From positions 1 through 64,000 of the forward strand of contig NZ_BCQP01000017.1 in the NCBI RefSeq assembly GCF_001552135.1: a stretch of 64,000 bases of DNA, read 5' to 3'. The DNA is from Actinomadura chibensis NBRC 106107 (GTDB lineage: Bacteria > Actinomycetota > Actinomycetes > Streptosporangiales > Streptosporangiaceae). Positions 63,624-64,000 of the stretch are shown piece after piece. Position 1 is the first letter of the stretch, and every line of letters starts with the position of its first letter. The notes below the pieces were generated by a model. That model was not told where the DNA came from. It saw nothing but the letters and a program-made list of their open reading frames with translations, and ran no database searches. The position numbers and the translations under genes were made by a program.

Positions 63624-64000
63624 TCAGCGGCTCAGCCGCTGGTAGCGCCGGACGGCCAGCGGCAGGAACACCGCCGTGATCGCGATCGGCCAGACCACCG
63701 ACATCAGCAGGGCGTGCTGCTCGACCCAGGTGCCGCCGACCGCCGCCGGGTTCCCGAACAACCCGCGGGACGCCGTCACCGTCGAGGACACCGGGTTCCA
63801 CCGCGCCACCGCGCCGAGCCAGTCCGGCATGAGGGACGGCGCCACGAACGCGCTGGAGATCATCGCGAACGGGAACGCGACCGCGAACAGGCTCCCGGCC
63901 GCCTCCTCGTTCGGCACCAGCAGGCCGAGCAGCACGCCGATCCAGATGAGCGCGAAGCGCAGCAGCAGGAGCAGGCCGAACGCGGCGAGCGTGTCGAGCA
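63624..64000 (-). CDS. ABC-2 type permease, C-terminal part (cut by window edge)
   Basis: At least 125 aa of a membrane permease of the ABC-2/DrrB type; the 5' end lies beyond base 64000, with the frame open to the edge. Hydrophobic segments appear at [39 protein letters not shown] and [16 protein letters not shown]. The family phrase [21 protein letters not shown] precedes the last helix. The ATPase partner is probably outside the window. Confidence 0.85.
   Translation of the reverse strand, partial: LDTLAAFGLLLLLRFALIWIGVLLGLLVPNEEAAGSLFAVAFPFAMISSAFVAPSLMPDWLGAVARWNPVSSTVTASRGLFGNPAAVGGTWVEQHALLMSVVWPIAITAVFLPLAVRRYQRLSR

Overview
The window is very GC-rich (about 74% by eye), uses many GTG starts, and packs genes into runs with 4-nt stop/start overlaps. 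This fits a high-GC actinomycete. DUF574-type SAM methyltransferases, an ECF sigma factor paired with a CU044_5270-type protein, TreXYZ, an acyl-CoA carboxylase epsilon subunit and a Tad locus with a LysM/BTAD protein point to the Streptosporangiales, probably Thermomonosporaceae (Actinomadura-like). That placement is an inference from gene content. No rRNA, tRNA, CRISPR array, transposase or phage gene was recognised.

Layout. 0-6.6 kb: nucleotide-sugar dehydrogenase, CoA-binding protein, purE/purK, GtrA-like membrane protein, OmpR-type two-component pair. 6.7-13.2 kb: treX-treY-treZ, making trehalose from glycogen. 13.2-14.2 kb: bfd and bfr (iron storage and release) behind tandem DtxR/IdeR-like iron boxes. 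14.2-24.8 kb: class III cyclase, birA, enoyl-CoA hydratase, GNAT, ppc, acyl-CoA carboxylase beta and epsilon subunits, NYN protein, beta-propeller lipoprotein. 24.8-34.5 kb: a ten-gene Tad/Flp pilus-type operon. 34.8-41.1 kb: TetR regulator with twin operators, divergent epimerase, and a very large EssC/EccC-like ATPase. 41.2-47.5 kb: a lower-GC, loosely packed accessory stretch with a DUF1062 protein, ECF sigma factor plus CU044_5270 protein, a secreted triple-repeat protein, a WXG100 protein and a small secreted protein. 47.7-55.6 kb: acyl-CoA carboxylase alpha subunit, glycine-rich membrane protein overlapping an SPFH protein, convergent NarL-type kinase and regulator, CBS protein and SLC13/ArsB-type transporter. 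55.6-61.7 kb: LpdA-like flavoprotein, gamma-glutamylcyclotransferase-like protein, and purine salvage genes (purine nucleoside phosphorylase, phosphohexomutase family, adenosine deaminase). 61.8-64 kb: two paralogous DUF574 methyltransferases and the 3' part of an ABC-2 permease cut by the window edge.

How it fits together. The order purE-purK-GtrA ... birA-accD-accE ... accA ... lpdA-pnp-pmm-add resembles the Mycobacterium tuberculosis stretch from about Rv3275c to Rv3313c (from memory), so the window looks like an old conserved backbone. The trehalose operon, Tad locus, EssC-like ATPase and lower-GC block appear set into it. The most distinctive parts are the orphan type VII-like ATPase with a separate WXG100 protein, the repeat-containing secreted protein, and the regulatory palindromes (iron boxes, TetR operators, a 30-bp palindrome near the NarL regulator). 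Many convergent pairs end in hairpins that contain or abut their stop codons.
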